From contig CANREB010000002.1 in the NCBI GenBank assembly GCA_947629525.1, positions 113,410-177,409 on the forward strand: 64,000 bases of DNA. Reading direction: 5' to 3'. Below the pieces are notes generated by a model. That model did not search any database, was not told the DNA's origin, and saw only the letters and a program-made list of their open reading frames with translations. Below, piece by piece: positions 18,246 through 27,262 of the stretch. The DNA is from an uncultured Lachnospiraceae bacterium (GTDB lineage Bacteria > Bacillota > Clostridia > Lachnospirales > Lachnospiraceae). The position numbers were made by a program, and so were the translations under genes. Every line of letters begins with the position of its first letter. Position 1 is the first letter of the stretch.

Positions 18246-18987
18246 CGCCCTCGCCCTCTATATAATCTATATGATTTGCCGAAAACCTGACCGCAGCCCT
18301 TACCTCTTCCTCATCCGTGCCAAGCTCGTCCGCGACTTCCTTCACAGTCACTTTCCGCATAAGGCTGTCGTACATCTCCTTTGCCTTATCGTTGACTTTG
18401 TTGACTTTTTTAAGGACATTTTCATGTGCGCGGGCGCTGTCGGAATTTTCGTTTATATAATCTTCCATCGCATCCATTATCATCTTTCCGATAAATCCCT
18501 CTACCTCGTCAACGCCCTCAACGCAGTCAAGCATATTCACAGCCATTGCCACAGCGACATTTCCTTCTCCTATGAGATCCTCGACCAAAGCGCCCTGACC
18601 CGCGTAGAGTTTTGATATCTCCACGACATTAGGAAGGAATATCTCGGTAAGCCTGTCTTTTGCCGTATTATCGCCCGCAAGCGCGGACATTATCACCGCC
18701 CTTGTCTCTCCGTCGGATGTATTCGGTATCTTTTTAAGCTCGCCAAGGTACATATTCAGATATCCCCTGTCGCCGTCCGCCATATTGTCCTGCGCGTTAT
18801 TCTGTCCGTCAATGCTTATGCTGCTGTTCTTAAGATAATCATGGATAAGCGAAAGCTTTGCGTCATCAAGCTGCCACTCGTCAAAAACCTCCGCTATCTG
18901 TGCGCTTGTAAGCATATTGTCCTGCAGACGCGCCGTATCGCGAAGCTGTTCAAGCGCATCCGCAAATGCCTGTTGGTCATTCTTCAT
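18229..18987 (-). CDS. Sigma-70-like protein lacking region 4
   Basis: About 252 residues. Residues about 115-165 resemble sigma regions 2.1-2.2: IFLPNVVEISKLY, then LVEDLIGEGNVAVAMAVNML, close to the DLIQEGNIGL core that binds the RNA polymerase clamp. After about 50 residues a region-3-like segment follows (VTVKEVADELGTDEEEVR). There is no recognisable region 4, so it lacks the -35-reading domain, and regions 2.3-2.4 (promoter melting) look eroded. It may bind core RNA polymerase as a modulator rather than act as a complete sigma factor. The N-terminal 100 residues are acidic and unique. GGGTG six bases before the ATG supports this start. Confidence 0.65.
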   Translation of the reverse strand: MKNDQQAFADALEQLRDTARLQDNMLTSAQIAEVFDEWQLDDAKLSLIHDYLKNSSISIDGQNNAQDNMADGDRGYLNMYLGELKKIPNTSDGETRAVIMSALAGDNTAKDRLTEIFLPNVVEISKLYAGQGALVEDLIGEGNVAVAMAVNMLDCVEGVDEVEGFIGKMIMDAMEDYINENSDSARAHENVLKKVNKVNDKAKEMYDSLMRKVTVKEVADELGTDEEEVRAAVRFSANHIDYIEGEGDGRQI

Positions 18988-19018
18988 ATATAACACCCGT
19001 TACTTTCCGATATCCGCA

Positions 19019-19900
19019 TTATTTGACATGAGTATGAGTAAAAAGATGATCCTGACAATACTCATAATTTCCATTACACTTTGAACAGAAACGAAATTCC
19101 GCTTCGGGATTATCCTCACTGTTCTTGCCGCATACGACGCATTTATGCTTTGATATCGAAACAGGACGCGCCTTTTTGACCTCACGTTTGTACTCATGGC
19201 GCCGCTTTACCTGTTTGGGCGACATCCTCATCCTTAAGTTGCTCCTTGTCAGCAGGAAAAATACTACAAAATTAAGCAGGGACGCGCCTATTATTATCTT
19301 CCCGATAAATCCGCTCTGTATAAACTGCACACCGAGCAGCACCGCATACGCGATGCCAAGCCACTTCACCTTGATAGGCAGGATAAACATCAACAGCACC
19401 TGAACATTGGGGAATGTCGCCGCAAATCCCAAAAATATCGACATATTGATATAATACGTGCTGAACGAACCCGCTACCAGCGCAAAATATGCCTGTGCGC
19501 CGTTTTCGCTAAGCAATGAGCTTATCCCGAATGACGGCAGATAACTTACCCCCATCACGACAAAGCTGCCTATAACGGTAAACACCATGCCCATAAAAAG
19601 ATACAGATTATAATAAAACGTACCCCACGTCCGCTCAAGATTAGTGCCTATTGAATAATAAAAGTACAGCATGATGATAGTAAACAGATCAAGCCCTGAC
19701 GGCGGCACGAGTATCCATGTCACCAGTCTCCATACCTGCCCGTGAAGTATCATATACGGGTTTAACGTAAGGTAATTCAGGAACATGGGATTTATCAGCC
19801 TGAGCAGATATCCGCATGCATAACAGAGTATCAAATACAGAGAAATGTTTGAGATGGCGTATTTGCCGAATTTTCTTTCCAGTTTATACAAAAAATTCAT
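19019..19900 (-). CDS. Rhomboid-like membrane protein with C-terminal zinc ribbon
   Basis: A 293-residue protein with about six membrane segments. The fold resembles rhomboid/derlin proteins: GQVWRLVTWILVPP after the first loop matches their WR-motif region, and NLERTWGTFYYNLYLF is similar to the L1/TM2 region. However, I see no GxSG catalytic serine in the expected fourth segment and no catalytic His, so it is likely a pseudoprotease. The cytoplasmic tail has a basic stretch (about 225-250) and four Cys arranged CVVCGK and FCSKCNG, a likely zinc ribbon, then a His-rich end (HTHVK). It heads the transcript with the sigma-like gene. Function unknown. Confidence 0.72.
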   Translation of the reverse strand: MNFLYKLERKFGKYAISNISLYLILCYACGYLLRLINPMFLNYLTLNPYMILHGQVWRLVTWILVPPSGLDLFTIIMLYFYYSIGTNLERTWGTFYYNLYLFMGMVFTVIGSFVVMGVSYLPSFGISSLLSENGAQAYFALVAGSFSTYYINMSIFLGFAATFPNVQVLLMFILPIKVKWLGIAYAVLLGVQFIQSGFIGKIIIGASLLNFVVFFLLTRSNLRMRMSPKQVKRRHEYKREVKKARPVSISKHKCVVCGKNSEDNPEAEFRFCSKCNGNYEYCQDHLFTHTHVK

Positions 19901-19937
19901 TATCGATAATCATTTCCTTTCCAAAACTATAATAAGT

Positions 19938-19966
19938 ATTGTATCATTCATAAATGGAAAAGTAAA
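19938..19966 (-). promoter_or_regulatory. Promoter of the rhomboid-like gene
   Basis: On the minus strand TTTACT (19961-19966) and TACAAT (19938-19943) are 17 bp apart, just upstream of the rhomboid-like start. Confidence 0.6.
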
Positions 19967-20053
19967 CCGTTTTAAATTATTATCATATACAAACTGCCTT
20001 TGTACATATCTTAAAATGGCAGAATTTTCATTATTTTTTCATCAATTGGTTTA

Positions 20054-20082
20054 TTGCCTTTTTGAAAATGGTGTCGTATAAT
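20054..20082 (+). promoter_or_regulatory. Promoter of the dehydratase-activase-like gene
   Basis: TTGCCT (20054-20059) and TATAAT (20077-20082) are separated by 17 bp, 60 bases before the start codon. It is divergent from the rhomboid promoter. Confidence 0.75.
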
Positions 20083-20141
20083 AGCAGATGTATGTAAAAA
20101 AGCATCTGATTATGTCAAAATAGAAAGGTATGGTGTTTTTT

Positions 20142-23100
20142 ATGGGAAATGAGTTCTATACACTTGGTATTGATATTGGTTCCACCACTGTCAAAGTTGC
20201 GATATTGGACTCGGTACATAATTTATTATTCTCTGATTACCAAAGACATTATGCAAATATAAGGGAAACTCTTTCTTCGCTTTTAAATGACGCTTATTCC
20301 AAATTAGGAAATATAACACTTCATCCCATGATAACAGGCTCGGGCGGGCTTACGCTTGCAAAACATCTTGGCGTTCCTTTTGTTCAGGAAGTCATCTCTG
20401 TTTCAACGGCGCTTCAGGAACTTGCTCCCAAAACCGATGTCGCCATTGAGCTTGGCGGCGAGGATGCCAAGATAATATATTTTGAGGGCGGCAATGTCGA
20501 GCAGCGTATGAACGGCATCTGCGCGGGCGGCACGGGATCTTTCATAGACCAGATGGCATCCCTTATACAGACGGACGCGTCAGGTCTTAACGAATATGCC
20601 AAAAATTATAAATCTTTATATACTATCGCGGCACGCTGCGGTGTTTTCGCAAAGACTGACATACAGCCTCTTATAAACGAGGGCGCTACGAAAGAAGATT
20701 TGTCGGCGTCTATCTTTCAGGCGGTAGTCAACCAAACGATAAGCGGACTTGCCTGCGGCAAGCCCATACGCGGACATGTGGCATTCCTTGGCGGACCGCT
20801 TCATTTTCTGTCCGAGCTTAAAGCCGCGTTCATCCGCGCGTTAAAGCTTGACGACGAGCATATTATCGATACTGACAACTCGCATCTTTTTGCCGCCATA
20901 GGATCGGCACTCAACGCAAAAGAAGATGTGTCTTTCACTATGGAAGAAATGACTGACAAGCTTTCATCCGACATCAAAATGGAATTTGAAGTGGCGCGTA
21001 TGGAACCGCTTTTTGCAAATGACGATGAATATGAAGAATTTAAGGAACGGCACAGTAGGCATCACGTAAAGTGCGCCAATCTTAAAAACTATCATGGAAA
21101 CTGCTTTCTCGGTATCGACGCCGGCTCCACGACGACAAAAATTGCTGTTGTAGCCGAAGACGGCACGCTGCTCTATTCTTTTTACAGCAATAATAACGGC
21201 AGTCCTTTAAATACCGCTATCAAATCCATACAGGAAATTTATTCCCTGCTTCCCGATGAGGCACGCATTGTGCGCTCATGCTCGACAGGCTACGGCGAAG
21301 CGCTTTTTAAGGCGGCATTTATGCTTGACGAGGGCGAAGTAGAGACTGTCGCCCACTATTACGCCGCGGCATTTTTTAACCCGTCCGTTGACTGCATCAT
21401 TGATATCGGCGGTCAGGACATGAAGTGCATCAAGATAAAAAACCGGACTGTTGACTCCGTACAGTTAAACGAAGCATGCTCATCAGGCTGCGGTTCGTTC
21501 ATAGAGACATTCGCAAAATCTCTTAATTACACCGTTGAGGATTTTGCCCATGCCGCTTTGTTTGCCAAAAACCCTATCGATTTGGGTACGCGCTGCACAG
21601 TATTTATGAACTCAAAGGTTAAACAGGCGCAGAAAGAGGGCGCGGAAGTATCTGATATTTCCGCGGGACTTGCTTATTCTGTCATCAAAAACGCCTTATT
21701 TAAAGTAATAAAGGTGTCTGATGCCGGTGAACTTGGCAAAAATATAGTAGTTCAGGGCGGTACGTTTTACAATGACGCCGTACTCAGAAGCTTTGAAAAG
21801 ATTGCGGGATGCGAGGCGATAAGACCCGATATCGCGGGTATCATGGGCGCATTCGGCGCCGCTCTCATCGCAAGGGAACGCTATCAGTTTGCCCCCGATG
21901 TCAAGACCACTATGCTCAATATTGAACAGATAAACGCGCTCAGCTTTAACACCTCGCTTGTAAAATGCCAAGGCTGCACCAACGCCTGCCGTCTTACTGT
22001 CAACAAGTTTTCCGACGGAAGAAACTACATATCAGGCAACCGCTGCGAGCGCGGTCTCGGAAAAGAAAAAAAGAATACCGACATCCCTAATTTATTCGAT
22101 TACAAGCTTAAACGCCTGTTTTCGTACAAACCGCTCACCAAAAGCGAAGCTGTGCGCGGAAGGGTAGGTATTCCGCGCGTCCTCAATATGTATGAGGATT
22201 ATCCGTTTTGGTTTACGTTTTTTACAAAGCTTAAATATCAGGTAGTGCTCTCTCCTGTCTCAAGCAGAAAGATTTACGAGATGGGTATTGAGTCTATACC
22301 AAGCGAGTCGGAATGTTATCCTGCCAAACTTGCGCATGGTCATATCGAGTGGCTCATAAAACAGGGGGTTGACTTTATATTTTATCCCGCTCTGTTCTAT
22401 GAGAGGAATGAATTTGAAGATGCCAACAACCATTACAACTGCCCTATCGTAACTTCATATTCGGAAAATATCAAAAATAATGTTGAAGCTATCGGGCGGG
22501 GCGAAGTCGTATTCAAAAACCCGTTTATGTCGTTTGGTTCGCCGGCCCTTATCCTTCAATCGCTTGAAAAAGAGTTCCCCGACATTCCCGCGGATGAGCT
22601 TAAAGCCGCTGTCGATGCAGGCTGGGATGAACTTGACGCTGTAAGACGTGACATGTACAAAAAAGGCGAGGAAGTCATCGCATACCTTGAAAAGAATAAC
22701 AAACGCGGCATCGTGCTTGCAGGACGCCCCTATCATATCGACCCTGAGATCAACCATGGCATACCTGAGCTTATCACTTCATACGGTATCGCCGTACTGA
22801 CGGAAGATTCGGTGTCGCATCTTGCTGCCCCCGAACGCCCGCTTATCGTATCGGATCAGTGGATGTACCACTCAAGGCTTTATGCCGCCGCAAGTTATGT
22901 CAAGACACGCGATGACTTGGATCTGATACAGCTCAACTCATTCGGCTGCGGTCTTGACGCCGTTACCACAGATCAGGTAAACGATATACTGAGCGGTTCC
23001 GACAAGATCTATACCTGTCTTAAGATCGACGAGGTAAACAATCTCGGCGCGGCGCGCATACGTATACGTTCACTGCTCTCCGCCATACGTGTCAAGGAAC

Positions 23101-24515
23101 AGCGTCATCAGGAACGCACTATACGTTCAAGCCGCATGAACAGAGTATTGTTCACTAAAGAAATGCGCAGAAATTATACTATTTTATGTCCTCAGATGTC
23201 GCCGATACATTTTGACCTGCTTGAACCTACATTCAGAAGGTGCGGATATAATCTCGTAGTATTAAATAATGATAACCACAACAGTGTTGACGTAGGACTT
23301 AAATTTGTAAACAATGACGCATGTTATCCTTCCCTCCTTGTAGTAGGGCAGATTATGGAAGCTGTACTTTCGGGAAAATATGATACCGATAAGCTTGCCG
23401 TAGTTATGTCACAGACAGGCGGCGGATGCAGGGCTACAAACTATATCGGTTTCATACGCCGTGCCCTCGCTAAAGCAGGCTACAGCCATATACCCGTTAT
23501 ATCGATAAATCTCTCAAAATTAGAGAGCAATCCGGGCTTCAAACTTACGCCTATGCTTCTGCTGCGCGCTATATATGCCGTAAATTTCGGCGATATATTT
23601 ATGCGCTGTGTATACAGGATGCGTCCGTATGAGGCAAATAAGGGCGATGTTGACAGAGTACATAAGAAATGGATAGATAAATGCTGTGAATTTCTCGGAC
23701 GCCGGTATATGTCATTTGCCACATACAAAAAGATGTGCCGCGAAATGATAGAGGAATTTGACTCAATACCCACGCTCGATATTCAAAAACCGCGTGTCGG
23801 TATCGTAGGCGAGATCCTTGTCAAATTTTCTCCTGCCGCCAACAACCGCCTCGTGGAACTTTTGGAACATGAGGGCGCTGAAGCTGTAGTGCCTGATTTA
23901 ATGGACTTTATGTACTACTGCTTCTACAATCAGATTTATAAAGCCGAAAACCTCGGCACAAGCAAAAAAGGCGCCGCTATAAGCAAATTCGGCATAAAAG
24001 CTATCCAAATGATAAGAAAGCCTATGAGCGATGCTTTCGCCGCAAGCAGGCATTTCATACCGCCCGCCGATATATACGAGACGGCAAAGCATGCACAGGA
24101 AATCGTATCGATAGGCAATCAGACCGGCGAAGGCTGGTTCCTCACGGGCGAAATGCTTGAACTGATACAAAACGGCGCACCCAATATCGTATGTACACAG
24201 CCGTTCGGCTGTCTGCCCAATCATGTCGTCGGCAAGGGCGTTATAAAGGAATTAAGACGGCGCCATCCCGAGGCTAACATTGTGGCTATAGATTACGATC
24301 CGGGCGCATCGGAAGTCAATCAGCTCAACCGCATTAAGCTGATGCTGTCTACGGCACAGAAAAACCTGAATAAAAAGACTTCTTCCGAAGCTTCCAAAGA
24401 AGTTCAGGAAACGCCGACACCGCGCGTAAATACAGTCCGCGTGCAAAATAAACCTGTCAGAACAGGCGGTAAAAATAAAGCGTCCGACACGGATGCCGCG
24501 GACAAATCCGCATAA
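20142..24515 (+). CDS. Fused 2-hydroxyacyl-CoA dehydratase activase/reductase-like protein
   Basis: A 1457-residue protein. Two ASKHA-type ATPase domains of the BadF/BcrD/HgdC kind lie in tandem: the first starts with [13 protein letters not shown] and has GGEDAK and [10 protein letters not shown], the second (about residues 320-590) has [19 protein letters not shown] and [10 protein letters not shown]. The Cys in CAGGTGS and CSSGCGS match the 4Fe-4S ligand region of activases. Then comes a DUF2229-like segment (about 640-860) with CQGCTNAC, and an HgdB-like region (about 1000-1400) with [11 protein letters not shown]. Activases couple ATP hydrolysis to one-electron injection into dehydratases. 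No dehydratase gene is adjacent, so its partner and substrate are unknown. Start at the second ATG is chosen for ribosome-site spacing. Confidence 0.9.
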   Translation: MGNEFYTLGIDIGSTTVKVAILDSVHNLLFSDYQRHYANIRETLSSLLNDAYSKLGNITLHPMITGSGGLTLAKHLGVPFVQEVISVSTALQELAPKTDVAIELGGEDAKIIYFEGGNVEQRMNGICAGGTGSFIDQMASLIQTDASGLNEYAKNYKSLYTIAARCGVFAKTDIQPLINEGATKEDLSASIFQAVVNQTISGLACGKPIRGHVAFLGGPLHFLSELKAAFIRALKLDDEHIIDTDNSHLFAAIGSALNAKEDVSFTMEEMTDKLSSDIKMEFEVARMEPLFANDDEYEEFKERHSRHHVKCANLKNYHGNCFLGIDAGSTTTKIAVVAEDGTLLYSFYSNNNGSPLNTAIKSIQEIYSLLPDEARIVRSCSTGYGEALFKAAFMLDEGEVETVAHYYAAAFFNPSVDCIIDIGGQDMKCIKIKNRTVDSVQLNEACSSGCGSFIETFAKSLNYTVEDFAHAALFAKNPIDLGTRCTVFMNSKVKQAQKEGAEVSDISAGLAYSVIKNALFKVIKVSDAGELGKNIVVQGGTFYNDAVLRSFEKIAGCEAIRPDIAGIMGAFGAALIARERYQFAPDVKTTMLNIEQINALSFNTSLVKCQGCTNACRLTVNKFSDGRNYISGNRCERGLGKEKKNTDIPNLFDYKLKRLFSYKPLTKSEAVRGRVGIPRVLNMYEDYPFWFTFFTKLKYQVVLSPVSSRKIYEMGIESIPSESECYPAKLAHGHIEWLIKQGVDFIFYPALFYERNEFEDANNHYNCPIVTSYSENIKNNVEAIGRGEVVFKNPFMSFGSPALILQSLEKEFPDIPADELKAAVDAGWDELDAVRRDMYKKGEEVIAYLEKNNKRGIVLAGRPYHIDPEINHGIPELITSYGIAVLTEDSVSHLAAPERPLIVSDQWMYHSRLYAAASYVKTRDDLDLIQLNSFGCGLDAVTTDQVNDILSGSDKIYTCLKIDEVNNLGAARIRIRSLLSAIRVKEQRHQERTIRSSRMNRVLFTKEMRRNYTILCPQMSPIHFDLLEPTFRRCGYNLVVLNNDNHNSVDVGLKFVNNDACYPSLLVVGQIMEAVLSGKYDTDKLAVVMSQTGGGCRATNYIGFIRRALAKAGYSHIPVISINLSKLESNPGFKLTPMLLLRAIYAVNFGDIFMRCVYRMRPYEANKGDVDRVHKKWIDKCCEFLGRRYMSFATYKKMCREMIEEFDSIPTLDIQKPRVGIVGEILVKFSPAANNRLVELLEHEGAEAVVPDLMDFMYYCFYNQIYKAENLGTSKKGAAISKFGIKAIQMIRKPMSDAFAASRHFIPPADIYETAKHAQEIVSIGNQTGEGWFLTGEMLELIQNGAPNIVCTQPFGCLPNHVVGKGVIKELRRRHPEANIVAIDYDPGASEVNQLNRIKLMLSTAQKNLNKKTSSEASKEVQETPTPRVNTVRVQNKPVRTGGKNKASDTDAADKSA

Positions 24516-24527
24516 CCCATAATATAT

Positions 24528-24568
24528 AAAAAACCATCGGTTGAAAGGTTGAAACCGATGGTTTTTTT
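24528..24568. terminator. Bidirectional terminator between convergent genes
   Basis: The arms AAACCATCGGTT and AACCGATGGTTT pair perfectly, flanked by A- and T-runs on both sides. It ends the plus-strand activase-like gene and the minus-strand kinase operon. Confidence 0.88.
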
Positions 24569-24571
24569 ATT

Positions 24572-27262
24572 TTAATCTGCCTGTCTGTCCTCATTTGTCA
24601 TAAACAGCAGTCCGAAGCTGTCCGGTCCGCAGTTTGTCGATATTGCGGGCGAGGCTTTCTGATATACGACTTTTTCAAAATGTACCTTTTCCATTGCCTG
24701 CGCCTCTATTTCCTTCAATTCTTCCCACCCAAGCCCCGCATGGGTTATAAATAACAGCCGCTTGTCAATATTCGAGGTATTGCGCAGTACGGAATTGATA
24801 TACTTTCTGCGTATCGCAGCCTTTCTTCCTATCCTTATCGCTCCTACTGTCATACTGCTGTTCTTAAGCACTATGACCGGATGAAGCATACACGCCGTGC
24901 ATATCATATGCACTTTGGAAGGTATTCTGCCCGAGCGCGCCAGATATTCGGTACTGCCGACAATAAAACTTGTTCGCGTGCGTGCCTTCATACTGTCGAT
25001 TTTCTCCAGTATCTGTCCGGCGATAAGCCCCTCGGACGCAAGCTTTGCCGCATGCAGCGTTATCAGCCCCATACCGCTTGACAGATGACCCGAATCCACT
25101 ACCGTCACATTGTCAAACGCTTTTGAAGCTTTTCCGGCATTTTCATACCCTTTGCTTGCGTTCTTTGCCATCGCGATATGTATTATGTGCTGAGTCTTGG
25201 TGAGCTGTTCGGCAAAAAATGCCTCGTAATCCTCAACCTCGGGTGCTTCCGATTTCGCATGTTTTTCTTTGTTTGTCAGATACGAGAGGATGCCTTCCGT
25301 TTCTACCTCTTCTCCGTCTCTGAACTCTCCTCCGTCGGTCAGCACGCGGTACGGCATCACGGCAATCTGAAGCTTTTGCACAAACTTCACAGGCAGGTCG
25401 CTTACGCTATCAGTCGTTATCATAACAGGTTGTTTCTTTTTGTGGCCAAGAACTGGTCCCACCACCACATCCGCAAAGCCGGAAGAATTTGTCATCTTGA
25501 CAATCTCCTGCGGAAGATGGCGTAAAAGCTCCGTCTCAAGCTGTACGCCGCTTACAGGTTTGAGCAGATAACCGTCAAATCCTTCTCTTTTATATAACGC
25601 CTGATTTTCTCCGCCCGCATTCGCCGTGAGCGCCACAACAGGGGTATCAATATTAAGTCCTCCCGCCTGTTCGCGTATCCTATGCAGACATTCGATACCG
25701 TCCATTACAGGCATAAGGTGATCCATAAATATCACGTCATAACGGTTGAGTTCTGTCTTTTTCAGACACTCTGCTCCGTCGGAAGCAGTGTCTGTGTTGA
25801 CCTTGGTGCCCTTAAGAAGCTTCTGTGCGACTATCAGATTTGTCTCGTTGTCGTCAACCACGAGCACATGCGCCTTTGGCGCTTCAAATACCGCTTTGTA
25901 ACGCTCTCTTGTATTTGCGGTATGGCGTTTTTCAAAATCGATCTCGCCAAGCTTTGCATCGCCGACGATTTTCAGAGGCAGCGTGACCACAAATGTCGAT
26001 CCCTTTGTATACACGCTGTTTACCGCTATATCGCCGCCCATAAGATCAACAAGCTGCTTCACGATAGACAGCCCAAGCCCTGTTCCTTCGATGTAACGGT
26101 TTTTCTCCTCGTCCACACGCTTAAACGCGCTGAACAGATGCGGAATGCTTTCCTGTTTGATGCCCATTCCGGTATCTGTCACGGAATACGCTATATATAC
26201 AGTCTCGCCCTCTGTCTTCTGACGCTGTATCGACAAAGACACAGAACCCTTGGGCGTATATTTTACCGCATTATTGAGCAGGTTTATCAATACCTGCTTG
26301 ATGCGCACTTCGTCGCCGTAGACCTGCGCGGGAATATTCTCCGCCACATCTATGTGAAATTCAAGTCCTTTCTCCTTTGTGCGCACCCATATCATATTTA
26401 CGATATCGGAAAGCATCGCGCCTACATCGCATACGACAGGGACAATATCCATCTTACCCGACTCTATCTTTGACATATCAAGGATGTCATTGATAAGCGA
26501 CAGAAGCATCTTGCCCGCGTTCTGAATGCTTTTGGCATCTGACGCCACTTCATCGGAAACATTTTCACGCAGTATCATCTCGTTTAAGCCTATTATCGTG
26601 TTGATTGGCGTCCTTATCTCATGGCTCATGCTTGAGAAAAAGCGGTTCTGCGCTTTATTAAGCTCCTCTATCTCCTTTGTCTGCATCTGCGCTTTCTTAT
26701 TTTCAGAGTGGTACACCGCATTTTGGAACAGCATCATACCGCATATCACGACAGAGACGAGCGTCAGCGTGGAAAGCGAATCGACATATTCCATCTCACG
26801 CGTATGACGGACAATAAATTCAGGATAAAAATAAGCGATATAATAACAGGCAAGAAGCATGATATAACCTGCCGCCATAATTATATATCTCGCCCTGCCC
26901 TCAACCACCATAGCCGCAAGGACAAAACCAAGCACAAACCATACAGGCGCACCGCCGTCTATGTCGCCTGTCGTAAGGAAATTAAGCGGAAGGACAATGC
27001 AGAGCGTTATCACGGACACCAGCACGGCGCCCCGCTGTATCTTGTGAGAGCGCAGCGTTATGTATACGATAAGGACAAGTAGCATAAACGCCGCAAGCAT
27101 AGCTATCTGATTGAATACATTCTCACCCGCCGCAAAGCCTACTATAACGCCGAGCAGCAGACCAAGCAGACCGATCGTCGCAATAAGGCGGAAAAGGCGC
27201 TCCTGCAATGTATGGCTGTCATTTCCCATTATCGCCTGAATATGCTGTTTAATCTTATTCAT
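24572..27262 (-). CDS. Hybrid sensor histidine kinase fused to a DegV (fatty-acid-binding) domain
   Basis: An 896-residue fusion. About six membrane segments (residues 25-185) precede a HisKA domain (His214 in SMSHEIRTP), an HATPase domain (N-box NLLNNAVKYT, G1 DTGMG, G2 GTGLGLSI), and a receiver (phospho-acceptor Asp514, in FMDHLMP). Residues about 612-890 are a DegV/FakB domain: TTDSVSDLP, VVDSGHLSSGMGL, IVGSTEYLARSGRI and a final GPDSFGLLF. FakB proteins bind a fatty acid and hand it to the kinase FakA; here the usual His of the GxHxGPG motif appears replaced (STNCGPD). The ATG overlaps the previous gene's stop by 8 bp, so the two kinases are made together. Lipid input to or output from the kinase is inferred. 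Confidence 0.9.
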   Translation of the reverse strand: MNKIKQHIQAIMGNDSHTLQERLFRLIATIGLLGLLLGVIVGFAAGENVFNQIAMLAAFMLLVLIVYITLRSHKIQRGAVLVSVITLCIVLPLNFLTTGDIDGGAPVWFVLGFVLAAMVVEGRARYIIMAAGYIMLLACYYIAYFYPEFIVRHTREMEYVDSLSTLTLVSVVICGMMLFQNAVYHSENKKAQMQTKEIEELNKAQNRFFSSMSHEIRTPINTIIGLNEMILRENVSDEVASDAKSIQNAGKMLLSLINDILDMSKIESGKMDIVPVVCDVGAMLSDIVNMIWVRTKEKGLEFHIDVAENIPAQVYGDEVRIKQVLINLLNNAVKYTPKGSVSLSIQRQKTEGETVYIAYSVTDTGMGIKQESIPHLFSAFKRVDEEKNRYIEGTGLGLSIVKQLVDLMGGDIAVNSVYTKGSTFVVTLPLKIVGDAKLGEIDFEKRHTANTRERYKAVFEAPKAHVLVVDDNETNLIVAQKLLKGTKVNTDTASDGAECLKKTELNRYDVIFMDHLMPVMDGIECLHRIREQAGGLNIDTPVVALTANAGGENQALYKREGFDGYLLKPVSGVQLETELLRHLPQEIVKMTNSSGFADVVVGPVLGHKKKQPVMITTDSVSDLPVKFVQKLQIAVMPYRVLTDGGEFRDGEEVETEGILSYLTNKEKHAKSEAPEVEDYEAFFAEQLTKTQHIIHIAMAKNASKGYENAGKASKAFDNVTVVDSGHLSSGMGLITLHAAKLASEGLIAGQILEKIDSMKARTRTSFIVGSTEYLARSGRIPSKVHMICTACMLHPVIVLKNSSMTVGAIRIGRKAAIRRKYINSVLRNTSNIDKRLLFITHAGLGWEELKEIEAQAMEKVHFEKVVYQKASPAISTNCGPDSFGLLFMTNEDRQAD

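Noticed and set aside
25682..26473. Plus-strand frame of about 260 codons inside the DegV kinase gene
   Set aside because: Antisense to conserved kinase motifs; Cys/His/Tyr-rich composition typical of shadow frames.
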